The notes under the pieces were generated by a model that did no database searches, was not told where the DNA came from, and saw only the letters and a program-made list of their open reading frames with translations. The position numbers and the translations under genes are program-made. This document shows, piece after piece, positions 18,920-27,027 of a stretch of 64,000 bases of DNA (its first letter is position 1; the number at the start of each line of letters is the position of its first letter). Origin of the DNA: Alcanivorax jadensis T9. GTDB taxonomy: Bacteria > Pseudomonadota > Gammaproteobacteria > Pseudomonadales > Alcanivoracaceae. The DNA is taken from assembly GCF_000756655.1 (NCBI RefSeq), contig NZ_ARXU01000002.1, forward strand, positions 248,001-312,000. Reading direction: 5' to 3'.

Positions 18920-20727
18920 TGCAGTTTGAACTCGTTATCACCATCCCCGCGCCAGCCTTCCCGGCTCAGCGATGCCCGCAGTCCGTGCTGTCGGGCAAAC
19001 GCCCAGTGCACGGCAAGCTCGGAGGTATGTCGATAGGTATCGTTGTTGAAGTAATGCCCCACGCTCCCCACTTGCCACTGCCAGCGCCCACGCTGGTAGA
19101 GCAGACCGGCATCCAGCCCGGCCCCGGGGGTGAGGAAGGTATCGAAGTCGCTATTATTTTCCATTCGCAGGCTGGTTAACAGGTAAGGCTGCCAGTTCCC
19201 CATGGCCCAGCTGCCACCCGCACCGCCCTGAACATAGCGAACCAGTCTGCGACGCCCCGCCCAGGCTCTCTCCAGGCCACCCTCCACATACCAGCTCAGC
19301 GGTTTGCTGAAGCGGTTACGGGGGGCCAGCGAGCGAATGCTCACCACATCCAGTTCTTCCAGTCGTGGATCACCGGATTCCGTGCTGCGCAACGTCAGTC
19401 CGAGCCCCTGGATCTGTGCTCCGCGCAGAAACCCGTAATTATTATCCAGCAAGTCATGATAGGTCAGCCGGTAACTCAGTTCCCCAAAATCCTGGTTTCC
19501 TTCGCGCTGACCACCAGCCAGCGCCAGCATCTGGGTGCCATGGCCGGCTTCCGGCGGCTCGGGGTCCTGCGTTTCCGGCACATCGACCCTGGGCAACTGA
19601 TTCATCTTTGTCAGCAAGACAAAGGAATCCCTGGCGACCTCTGGATCCCGTGCCCCCTTGCGGTTGACCAGGCGCAGATAGCGGTAGGCTGTGGTGACCA
19701 TCTGCGCCTGCTGCTCCGCACCGGCTTGCAGGAATTCTTCCGATTCCATTAAACCGGGATCATCCGCCAGACGCCGGGCCAGCTTCTGTTGGCGCGGCGT
19801 CATCTGGCGGCGCAGGTTATCCAGCTCCACCGCCTTGGAGGGCCGGTAGTGGCGCTCGCTGATCAGATCCCGGTCATCCAGGGCGCGCACCGTATTCACC
19901 GGCACTTCGGCAAACCGTAATTCTGTCAGCAGCTGCGACCCCGGACGTGCTACCTCCACCAGCTCCAGCAAACGAAAGGAGCAATTTTCATCAAAAAAGT
20001 AGTAATCGAAATTGATGTCCTTCAATTCCCACAGATGCTCAATCAGCCAGTCAATTTCCTGCTGATCCAGGTCCAGGGTGTACTCCCACATGTCGCGGTT
20101 TTCCATGTGGGAGTATTCCTGAATTTTTTGCACGTAAGGGACCAGGGCAAATCGCCCGGGATAACCACCCGCCAGACCCCGGTAAATATGAAACAGGGAA
20201 TTGTCGGCCTCGCTGGATACCGCACCGAAGTTCACCGCCCAGGACAACCACACGGCACTGCCTTCGCCCTGATCCAGGCGCAACAGAGTGTGACCGAACA
20301 TGGAAGACGGGCTGTTCAGATAAGCCGCAGGAAAAACCAGCACTGCCCGACTGGCCTGTACCGCAGCACGCCATTCGGAATAATCCTCGCAGTGGGCAAA
20401 CGGCGTATCATCCTGCCAATTGAAATGCCCGGCCAGGAAACGATAGCGGGCAGGGAAACGACAACGATCCGGGGCTTCTGCCGGCTCAAGCGCAGCAGCC
20501 GTTGCCCGCAATTCGGCAAGCACATCATCCTTGCCATTGTCTGCCAGAAAATAATTGTCGTCGTCGATATAACTGCGTCCCCGGTCACGCAGGGTGGCAC
20601 CGGGATTTACATGCATGAGAGCCTGCCATCGTGATGAAGCGGCAAGATCAACCAATGAGGGAGAGGAGTTCGCGGCCAACGCCGGGGCAATCCAGCACAG
20701 CAGCACACAAAACAGTCCAGTGCGCAT
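18898..20727 (-). CDS. DUF4105 (Lnb-type N-terminal domain) envelope protein
   Basis: This 609-residue exported protein has a signal peptide ending near ALAANS. The central region carries the DUF4105 signatures SPSSMFGHTLLRLD and FFDENCSFRLLELV, which keep a conserved His and Cys likely to form the active site. This domain is related to that of the alternative lipoprotein acyltransferase Lnb, but I cannot say that this protein has that activity. The last roughly 200 residues, with alternating aromatic strands and a terminal LQWRWYFD, look like an outer-membrane beta-barrel. Located just upstream of a lipoprotein hydrolase. Confidence 0.78.
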   Translation of the reverse strand: MRTGLFCVLLCWIAPALAANSSPSLVDLAASSRWQALMHVNPGATLRDRGRSYIDDDNYFLADNGKDDVLAELRATAAALEPAEAPDRCRFPARYRFLAGHFNWQDDTPFAHCEDYSEWRAAVQASRAVLVFPAAYLNSPSSMFGHTLLRLDQGEGSAVWLSWAVNFGAVSSEADNSLFHIYRGLAGGYPGRFALVPYVQKIQEYSHMENRDMWEYTLDLDQQEIDWLIEHLWELKDINFDYYFFDENCSFRLLELVEVARPGSQLLTELRFAEVPVNTVRALDDRDLISERHYRPSKAVELDNLRRQMTPRQQKLARRLADDPGLMESEEFLQAGAEQQAQMVTTAYRYLRLVNRKGARDPEVARDSFVLLTKMNQLPRVDVPETQDPEPPEAGHGTQMLALAGGQREGNQDFGELSYRLTYHDLLDNNYGFLRGAQIQGLGLTLRSTESGDPRLEELDVVSIRSLAPRNRFSKPLSWYVEGGLERAWAGRRRLVRYVQGGAGGSWAMGNWQPYLLTSLRMENNSDFDTFLTPGAGLDAGLLYQRGRWQWQVGSVGHYFNNDTYRHTSELAVHWAFARQHGLRASLSREGWRGDGDNEFKLQWRWYFD

Positions 20728-20792
20728 CCGGTATTATCCGTGATTCGGGCGGGGGAAATTCAGACCTGAATCCGTGATTTCAGATCAGACAA

Positions 20793-20822
20793 ACAAAGCC
20801 CCGCCGTTGGGCGGGGCTTGTC
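20793..20822 (-). terminator. Intrinsic terminator of the DUF3015 gene
   Basis: The GC-rich stem AAGCCCCGCC / GGCGGGGCTT has a GTTG loop and is followed on the minus strand by a T-rich tract. It lies about 20 bp past the stop. Confidence 0.88.
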
Positions 20823-20840
20823 GGTAAACGTGCTAGCCGT

Positions 20841-21323
20841 TTACGCCAGGTACTTGGACAGGCTCTGGTCCTGCTTCATTACCTCGGTGATGCTGGCCAT
20901 GACTTCTTCGGCAGTCACATCCTGGTGCGGGAAGATAACTGCAAAGTTTTCATGCATGGCAGCATTGAAGCGAGCGCGGTCGCCAGCTTCGATGCCCATG
21001 GATACGGACAGTGCGGTCAGGGCTTCGCCTTCACCGGTTGCCATATCCTGAGCCACTTCTTCCATCACACCGGTCATACCCAGCAGGCTCTGGCCGCTGT
21101 AGGTCAGAGAACCATTGGTATCACAACCGTTGGTGCCGGTAGTCATACCAAAGGTGGCGTTGCCGGAGGTGCCATTCACAATGGTCGCCAGCAGGTGCAT
21201 GGGCAGACCGGAGTTGCCTTCGAACAACAAGTTGCCCCAACCACAGCCCGGACCACCCGGTGCTACAGCCATGGCAGAAGTAGAAGCGCCAAGCAGAGTG
21301 GCAGCGATAAGCGTCTTTTTCAT
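20841..21323 (-). CDS. DUF3015 family exported protein
   Basis: This 160-residue protein has a clear signal peptide (MKKTLIAATLLGASTSAMA). The mature N-terminus begins VAPGGPGCGWGNLLFEG, followed by TTGTNGCDTNGSLTYSGQSL, the DUF3015 pattern with two conserved cysteines that could form a disulfide. Function unknown. The frame is open for 16 codons upstream, but the GGAGG just before MKKTL fixes the start. It has its own terminator and a long 178-bp upstream gap, suggesting a single-gene unit. Confidence 0.85.
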   Translation of the reverse strand: MKKTLIAATLLGASTSAMAVAPGGPGCGWGNLLFEGNSGLPMHLLATIVNGTSGNATFGMTTGTNGCDTNGSLTYSGQSLLGMTGVMEEVAQDMATGEGEALTALSVSMGIEAGDRARFNAAMHENFAVIFPHQDVTAEEVMASITEVMKQDQSLSKYLA

Positions 21324-21475
21324 CCTGAGATACCTCCAAGTTTTTATATGTCGTCCCTGGGGATACTTCACAGCACCAGGCTGTATTTCGCAACCCTTTT
21401 GCAGCGATGCTGCTCAGTGCTCTCCCCGTCACCCGTAATCAGGTAACAAACTTCATCATAAACAAGGCGAGGACC

Positions 21476-21494
21476 TTTGCAATACAATTGCAAA
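21476..21494. promoter_or_regulatory. Perfect 19-bp palindrome, candidate operator
   Basis: TTTGCAAT-ACA-ATTGCAAA is a perfect inverted repeat of 8-bp arms in the gap between dtd and the DUF3015 gene, about 153 bp upstream of the latter's start. It is AT-rich with no T tract, so it looks more like a binding site than a terminator. Confidence 0.45.
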
Positions 21495-21501
21495 ACCGGT
21501 G

Positions 21502-21939
21502 TCACGAGCTCAAAAGAAATGTGACGGGTCCATCATTGACGAGTTGAACCTGCATATCGGCACCAAAGACTCCGCTGCGCACCGGAATATTCTGTTTCTC
21601 CAGCTCCCGCAGGTAACCCTCGTATAGCTGTTTGCCCTGCTCCGGCTGGGCTGCCTTGCTGAAGCTGGGCCGACGCCCTTTGCGGGTATCTGCCGCCAGA
21701 GTGAACTGGGATATAGCAAGAATTGCGCCATGAATATCTCGCACATCCAGGTTCATCTTGTCATCACTGTCGGCAAACACCCGATATCCCACCGTCCTCT
21801 CGGCCATACGCGCAATCGTAGCCTCATCGTCGCCGGGCTCAATGCCAACCAGCAACAGCAGACCTTGACCAATGCGCCCCACACAATCACCGGACACCGT
21901 CACCGACGCTTCGCTGACACGCTGCAACAACACCTTCAA
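21502..21939 (-). CDS. dtd: D-aminoacyl-tRNA deacylase
   Basis: Dtd hydrolyses D-amino acids (and Gly) mischarged onto tRNA. It has 145 residues, the standard length. It contains the SQFTLAAD motif near residue 78 and the cross-subunit GPVTF motif at the C-terminus (NDGPVTFLLSS), which together form the active site of the dimer. Its ATG overlaps the stop of pip in a four-base ATGA junction, so the two are translationally coupled. Confidence 0.96.
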   Translation of the reverse strand: MKVLLQRVSEASVTVSGDCVGRIGQGLLLLVGIEPGDDEATIARMAERTVGYRVFADSDDKMNLDVRDIHGAILAISQFTLAADTRKGRRPSFSKAAQPEQGKQLYEGYLRELEKQNIPVRSGVFGADMQVQLVNDGPVTFLLSS

Positions 21940-22859
21940 TCGTCAATCCTCTTTTCCAGTCGATTTACCGCATCCATCAGTGCATTGGAAATCGCCGGGT
22001 CGGAGGAAGAATGACTGCCCCCTTCCACCCAGTGGAGTCGACTGCCTGGCAATACCTGATGCAGAGCAAGGGCCTGATCCGCCGGGCAGACAAAATCCCG
22101 GGTGCCGTGAACCATTTCCACCGGCAGGGTCATGCCGGCACAAGCCTCCAGCAACGGCGCTGTCAGGAAACCATCATGAAGAAAATAATGGGTTTCCTGC
22201 ATGGCCATGCATAACTCATCGTCACTGGCTTCACCGGACGGTAGCACCGACGTTAACGCCAGCGTGGACTCCCAGTTACACCAGCTGCGGGCATGATAGC
22301 GGGCACGATCTCCTTTCAGCCCCTGATGATAGCGCTGCAGCAGGCTCCCCTCGCCAGGCGGGGCCTGCTTCTGTAATGCAGCCCATTCTTCAGGGAACAG
22401 CCGCGCCGCACCCTCTGACGTATAAAGCCAGTCACGATCCTGCTGACGACAGAGGAAGACGCCCCGCAGCACCATACCGACGACTCGCTGCGGATGCGCC
22501 GCCAGATAGGCCAGAGCCAGAGTGACGCCCCAGGAACCACCAAACACTCGCCATCGCTCCACCCCAAGGGCCTCGCGGAGAGATTCCAGATCAGCAATCA
22601 GATGCGAGGTGGTATTGTGGCTGGTAGACGCAAAGGGACGGCTTTGACCACTACCCCGCTGGTCGAAGAGAATAATGCGAAACCGCCGGGGATCGAAAAA
22701 GCGGCCCATGAACGGCGAGCAACCGCCACCGGGGCCACCGTGCAACACGATCACTGGCACGCCGTTCGGGTTACCACTTTCTTCCACATAAAGCTGATGC
22801 CCCTGACCCACCGGCACCAGAGACTGCCGATAACTGTTCGGCAAGGGAAATAACGCCAT
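21936..22859 (-). CDS. pip: Prolyl iminopeptidase
   Basis: This alpha/beta hydrolase of family S33 removes N-terminal proline from peptides. It has 307 residues with HGGPGGGCSP as the oxyanion loop, FDQRGSGQSRP, and the nucleophile elbow GGSWGVTLAL. The acid is in HGTRDFVCP and the histidine in EGGSHSS. The frame is open upstream, but the protein family starts at MALFPLPN. That ATG shares its CATG with the divergent lipoprotein start, so the divergent genes have no spacer. Confidence 0.92.
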   Translation of the reverse strand: MALFPLPNSYRQSLVPVGQGHQLYVEESGNPNGVPVIVLHGGPGGGCSPFMGRFFDPRRFRIILFDQRGSGQSRPFASTSHNTTSHLIADLESLREALGVERWRVFGGSWGVTLALAYLAAHPQRVVGMVLRGVFLCRQQDRDWLYTSEGAARLFPEEWAALQKQAPPGEGSLLQRYHQGLKGDRARYHARSWCNWESTLALTSVLPSGEASDDELCMAMQETHYFLHDGFLTAPLLEACAGMTLPVEMVHGTRDFVCPADQALALHQVLPGSRLHWVEGGSHSSSDPAISNALMDAVNRLEKRIDD

Positions 22860-23325
22860 GAGAACTGCACTTGTCTGCAGAAAGATTTCAGCATACCTGC
22901 TGCTGATTGCCCTGCAACTGTTGATCGCTGGCTGCAACAAAACACCACCGGAGCAAGCCATTCTGGATGCTCTGGAAAAGCTTGAGACAGCCATAGAAGC
23001 CGGCGATACCGGCACGGTTATGGATGCCCTCACCGATCCGGCAGAGATTCAGCGTGGCGGCCAGATCCTGCAGCGCGACGAGCTTCGGCGCCTGGTGATG
23101 GGCACTTTCCTGCGCTACCCGAAGCGTCAGCTCGCACTCACCCAGATCAACATCGAGCTGGATCCGGTTACCCAGCGCCACGCCCGCGTCACCTTCACCG
23201 CCTTCGCCTGGGGCGGGCAAAGCGTGATGCCCGACAACGCCGACAGCTACCGGGTGGTGAGCGACTGGCGCGAGGACGGAGAGTGGAAGATTGAGGGGCT
23301 GACGGCGAACGGGCTTAGGGAGTGA
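22858..23325 (+). CDS. Small lipoprotein with NTF2-like fold
   Basis: This 155-residue protein has a lipoprotein signal, with the lipobox LIAGC near residue 25. The mature part begins with a helix (EQAILDALEKLETAIEAGDTGTVMDALTD), then alternating strands ending in YRVVSDWREDGEWKIEGLTANGL. That order, with a terminal VSDWREDGEWKI strand, resembles NTF2/SnoaL-like domains. Function unknown. GGGA ten bases upstream supports the start. The TGA stop touches the first base of the repeat element that follows. Confidence 0.75.
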   Translation: MRTALVCRKISAYLLLIALQLLIAGCNKTPPEQAILDALEKLETAIEAGDTGTVMDALTDPAEIQRGGQILQRDELRRLVMGTFLRYPKRQLALTQINIELDPVTQRHARVTFTAFAWGGQSVMPDNADSYRVVSDWREDGEWKIEGLTANGLRE

Positions 23326-23471
23326 ATTGATAATTGATAACGACGCGGGTTGGCGTTCTGTTATCTTTGAGTGCAAGAGGCCGCGACTAAACCATTGTCG
23401 CGGCCTCTTGCGTTTTAAGCTTTACTATCCCTTCTGGCGAGTTATCAATTATCCATTCTCAATCATCAATT
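23325..23471. repeat. Heptamer-armed element with 14-bp central hairpin (copy A)
   Basis: The element fills the gap between convergent genes. The left arm is two AATTGAT units plus AAC. The right arm at 23441-23471 is four 7-bp units (ATCAATT, ATCCATT, CTCAATC, ATCAATT). In the middle GCAAGAGGCCGCGA (23373-23386) pairs perfectly with 23398-23411. Its right arm matches that of the element at 37231-37386 at 29 of 31 positions, and when the second copy is reversed the interiors also align without gaps over about 60 bases on the right side. Confidence 0.85.
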
Positions 23472-23476
23472 GCCTT

Positions 23477-24910
23477 TCAATCCTCTTCCCCTGCTGTCAA
23501 CTCTCCTTCCATATCCAGCTCCTTGATCTTGCGGGTAAGAGTGTTTCGCCCCCAGCCGAGCAGAGCGGCGGCGTCACGTTTGCGGCCGCCGGTGTGCTGC
23601 AGGGCCACTTCGATCATGGTGCGCTCAAAGCCGGGAACCGCCTGTTCGAGGATGCTGCGCTCACCCTGTGACAGGGCGCGATCGGCCCAGTTGCGCAGGG
23701 ACTTGAGCCAGTCGCCGGACACATCAGCCCCCTTGGCGGCACCCGCTTCTTTCAATTCCGGGGGCAAATCATCCACAAGGACTTCGCGACCGGACGCCAT
23801 TACGGTCAGCCAGCGACAGGTATTTTCCAGCTGCCGCACATTGCCCGGCCACGCCTGGGCAGACAGGTATTTCTCGGTATCCTTGTGCAGAATTTTCGGC
23901 TCCACACCCAATTCATGGCCTGCACGCTGGAGAAAATAATTGGCCAGCCGGGGAATGTCTTCGCGGCGCTCGGCCATACGCGGAATATGGATGCGAATCA
24001 CGTTTAGCCGGTGGAACAAATCCTCCCGGAAGTCCCCTTCCTTCACCAGTTTTTCCAAATCCTGGTGGGTGGCGGCAATAATCCGCACGTCCACATGGAT
24101 AGGCGTTGTACCTCCGACCCGGTAAAACTCACTTTCCTGCAATACCCGCAACAGACGGGTCTGCGCTTCCAGCGGCATATCACCGATTTCATCGAGAAAC
24201 AGGGTGCCGCCATTGGCCTGCTCGAAGCGGCCTACACGCTGGTTGTTGGCGCCAGTAAAGGCACCTTTTTCATGGCCAAACAGTTCCGACTCGATCAGAT
24301 CCTTGGGAATGGCCGCCATGTTCAGGGCAACGAAATTCTTTTCCCGCCGCATGGAATGGCTATGCAGTGCCCGCGCCACCAGCTCTTTACCGGTACCGGA
24401 CTGGCCATTGATCAATACGGTGACGTTGGAATGGCTGAGCCGACCAATAGCGCGAAACACCTCCTGCATGGCCGGTGCTTCACCGATAATCTCAGTGGAC
24501 TCTTCCTCCACCGCGGCCGGCTGTTCACCACGGGATTCTTCCCGGTGCTTGATGGCGCGGCGCACCAGCGCTACCGCCTCATCCACATCAAACGGCTTGG
24601 GCAGGTACTCAAAGGCCCCGCCCTGGTAGGAGGCCACCGCCGAATCCAGATCGGAATGGGCGGTCATGATGATCACCGGCAGGTCCGGATTCTTGCGCTG
24701 CAGGATCTTGAGCATGCGCAGGCCATCAGTACCGGGCATTCGCACGTCACTGATCAGCACCTCCGGCTCCTGCGCTCCCTCTTCCAGGGTATTCAGCGCC
24801 TCATCGCCATCTTCGAAACAGGTTACCGCGTATCCTTCCTGGCTCAGTGCCTTTTCCAGCACCCAGCGAATGGAGCGGTCATCGTCGACTACCCATACGG
24901 TTACGCTCAT
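23477..24910 (-). CDS. ntrC: Nitrogen regulation response regulator NtrC
   Basis: This sigma-54-dependent activator of nitrogen assimilation genes is phosphorylated by NtrB. It has 477 residues. The receiver domain has phosphoacceptor D55 in LISDVRMPG. The AAA+ domain has Walker A GQSGTGKE at 169-176, the sigma-54 contact loop GAFTGA at 216-221 and Walker B TLFLDEIGD at 236-244. The C-terminal Fis-type helix-turn-helix is GRKRDAAALLGWGRNTLTRKIKEL. It lies 55 bp after ntrB and is expected to act on the sites upstream of glnA and ntrB in this window. Confidence 0.97.
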   Translation of the reverse strand: MSVTVWVVDDDRSIRWVLEKALSQEGYAVTCFEDGDEALNTLEEGAQEPEVLISDVRMPGTDGLRMLKILQRKNPDLPVIIMTAHSDLDSAVASYQGGAFEYLPKPFDVDEAVALVRRAIKHREESRGEQPAAVEEESTEIIGEAPAMQEVFRAIGRLSHSNVTVLINGQSGTGKELVARALHSHSMRREKNFVALNMAAIPKDLIESELFGHEKGAFTGANNQRVGRFEQANGGTLFLDEIGDMPLEAQTRLLRVLQESEFYRVGGTTPIHVDVRIIAATHQDLEKLVKEGDFREDLFHRLNVIRIHIPRMAERREDIPRLANYFLQRAGHELGVEPKILHKDTEKYLSAQAWPGNVRQLENTCRWLTVMASGREVLVDDLPPELKEAGAAKGADVSGDWLKSLRNWADRALSQGERSILEQAVPGFERTMIEVALQHTGGRKRDAAALLGWGRNTLTRKIKELDMEGELTAGEED

Positions 24911-24965
24911 GACCGGCCTCTCCCTGGATTTTCACTGTTGTCGTTACTCACGGCTACATAGGCGC

Positions 24966-26075
24966 TCATGACTGTTCGCTCTCCGTTACTTCCGGCTGCT
25001 CCATTGGCAGCAAAATACTGAATACGGTTTTGCCCGGTACGCTTTCGCACTCGATCAGCCCCTGGTGCTGGCTGATGATGGACTGGGCAATGGACAATCC
25101 CAGCCCGGTACCACTGGCCCGGCCACTGACCATGGGATAGAACAGGGTCTCCTGCACATCCGGAGCTATGCCCGGGCCGTTGTCGATAATATCCACCCGC
25201 AGCACCAGGCGGTGGCGCAGTGAGCCGATGGTGAACTGCCGCAACACCCGTGTGCGCATGATGATGCGGGCATCCTCGGTGTGCGATTCCAACAAGGCCT
25301 GGGTGGCGTTGCGGATAATATTGAGCAGCACCTGGATCATCTGATCCCGGTCGGCGATCACATCCGGCAGGCTGATATCGTAATCCCGCCAGATGGACAC
25401 ACCCCTGGGATGTTCCGCCAGCAACAATTGCCGCACATGCTCCAGGCACTCATGGATATTCACCGCCTTGAATTCCGGCGGTTTGCGCGGACCCAGCATA
25501 CGGTCTGCCACCGTGCGCAACCGGTCCGCCTCATCAATGATGACCTTGGTGTACTCGGTCAGATCCGGGGTCGGCAGGGCTCGCTCCAGCAACTGTGCAG
25601 CACCGCGGATGCCGCCCAACGGATTCTTGATCTCGTGTGCCACACCGCGCACCAGCGCCCGGGTGGCCTGATGAGCATGGATCAGCGCCTCTTCCCGGGT
25701 AATGCGCAACAGCCGGTCCAGCGGTTGAAGTTCCATCAACAGACACAGCGTCTGCCCCGGCTCATTGATCGGGCTGACTGAGTAATCCACCGTTATTTCA
25801 TAGCCGGGGGACACTGCCAGGCGGGCTTCCCGACGGGTAAACGGATGCTCGTCCCGAATGCACTGGCGCAGGGCAGCACGGGCTTCCTCATCATCAAAGA
25901 AATAGTCCGGTAATGGCTGACCCATGGCACGGCTGGCACTGGTCGCAAGCAGCATTTCCGCCGCCGGATTCAGGTAGCGGACCTGCAGATTGTCATCAAG
26001 CATGATCACTGCGGTACGCAGGTGATCGAGTAAACGTTTGTGCAAGGTGACACCACCCATCAACTGTTGGCCCAT
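24966..26075 (-). CDS. ntrB: Nitrogen regulation sensor kinase NtrB
   Basis: This cytoplasmic kinase/phosphatase controls NtrC and is itself governed by PII protein. It has 369 residues. An N-terminal PAS domain spans about 10-115 (LDDNLQVRYLNPAAEMLL). The dimerisation/phosphoacceptor motif VAHEIKNPLGGIRGAAQLL contains H147. The ATPase domain shows the N box NIIRNATQAL, then DNGPGI and GTGLGLSIAQSI. No membrane helix is present, as expected for NtrB. A likely NtrC site lies about 120 bp upstream. Confidence 0.96.
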   Translation of the reverse strand: MGQQLMGGVTLHKRLLDHLRTAVIMLDDNLQVRYLNPAAEMLLATSASRAMGQPLPDYFFDDEEARAALRQCIRDEHPFTRREARLAVSPGYEITVDYSVSPINEPGQTLCLLMELQPLDRLLRITREEALIHAHQATRALVRGVAHEIKNPLGGIRGAAQLLERALPTPDLTEYTKVIIDEADRLRTVADRMLGPRKPPEFKAVNIHECLEHVRQLLLAEHPRGVSIWRDYDISLPDVIADRDQMIQVLLNIIRNATQALLESHTEDARIIMRTRVLRQFTIGSLRHRLVLRVDIIDNGPGIAPDVQETLFYPMVSGRASGTGLGLSIAQSIISQHQGLIECESVPGKTVFSILLPMEQPEVTESEQS

Positions 26076-26195
26076 AACAGGGCATAAGCAATTATCAGGC
26101 CACTTGGGCTGGCACCTATAATGCGTACCTAACAGGCACTACAACCCGACAGGACTCAGAGCCTATAATGAGTTTAGGGGATGGCAAGGCAGAAT

Positions 26196-26212
26196 TGCAC
26201 CAAAGCAGTGCT
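26196..26212. promoter_or_regulatory. NtrC binding site upstream of ntrB
   Basis: The sequence TGCACCAAAGCAGTGC contains the ideal NtrC half-sites GCAC-N7-GTGC. It lies between the stop of the upstream gene and ntrB, about 120 bp from the ntrB start. By analogy with enteric bacteria it could mediate autoregulation of ntrBC. Confidence 0.6.
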
Positions 26213-26872
26213 TTAAGGGCGGGCCGAATAGGGGCGCAGCGGCTGAACAGGGCGCTGCGATGTGCCAGGACGTATGGCGGTATCACCCCCGTTCGAGGGC
26301 TGCTGCTGCCGTTTGATATCCCCCACCGTTGTCCTGTGGATATAGATCTCAACAATTTCAGATTCGATCAGGACCTCACCCTCGGCACTCAAAATCCGAG
26401 CCTGAATTTGATGCGTGCCTCGCTCTGGCCGATCCAGTGAAGTTCCTTCAAGAACCTGACCATTATGCGTCAACTCCAGCCGATCGCCTGGTTGTAGCTG
26501 TGGCTTGATGGCCACTTCAATGGGTATCGACTCCACCGGGTTACGGATGGTCGCACCCGGCTCAGGACTGGAGACCGCCAGACCGGCATACTCCTGCCGG
26601 GAAACTACCGGAGGCGCACTTTTCCGTAGCTCGCTGTCCACCGGGCGCACTGTCTTTTTCGCACCCTCCACAGTGTTCACACTACGGATATCAACGGGCT
26701 CTGCCCCTGAAGACAAAGGCTTATCCGTGAACTGCACCGAACCGTCCGGCATCGTCTGCTTGTAAATTCTGGATTGCGCGGCGGAAGCGCCCTCTTCGTC
26801 GACAATCCCGTCTTCAGCCTGCAACACAACCGTCATAAGCAGCACGGCAATACCCGCTATCAACCTGAGCAT
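26213..26872 (-). CDS. DUF4124 domain exported protein
   Basis: This 219-residue protein has an N-terminal signal peptide (LRLIAGIAVLLMTVVLQAED). Shortly after comes SRIYKQTMPDGSVQFTDKPL, the DUF4124 motif found in many proteobacterial periplasmic proteins. The middle, PEPGATIRNPVESIPIEVAIKPQLQPGDRLELTHNGQ, looks like an immunoglobulin-like beta domain. The C-terminus is rich in Gln and Pro. Function unknown, but a DUF4124 gene between glnA and ntrB is a recurring arrangement in pseudomonad relatives. GGAGG before MLRLIAG fixes the start. Confidence 0.82.
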   Translation of the reverse strand: MLRLIAGIAVLLMTVVLQAEDGIVDEEGASAAQSRIYKQTMPDGSVQFTDKPLSSGAEPVDIRSVNTVEGAKKTVRPVDSELRKSAPPVVSRQEYAGLAVSSPEPGATIRNPVESIPIEVAIKPQLQPGDRLELTHNGQVLEGTSLDRPERGTHQIQARILSAEGEVLIESEIVEIYIHRTTVGDIKRQQQPSNGGDTAIRPGTSQRPVQPLRPYSARP

Positions 26873-26971
26873 CTGGACACCTCCCTCTTTCTTTCGATTC
26901 TGAACAGCCTCTGGAAAGATGAAAAGGGCAAAATGCACAAAACACCATATGCATTACCGTCTTTCTTCAGA

Positions 26972-27004
26972 CAAAAAAAGCCCCCGACTAGCGGGGGCCT
27001 TCTT
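26972..27004 (-). terminator. Intrinsic terminator of glnA
   Basis: On the minus strand AGGCCCCCGC pairs with the mirrored CGGGGGC across a TAGT loop and is followed by seven T residues. It lies 24 bp past the glnA stop. Confidence 0.9.
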
Positions 27005-27027
27005 TCTGCGAGCTTTCCCAGGGGAAA

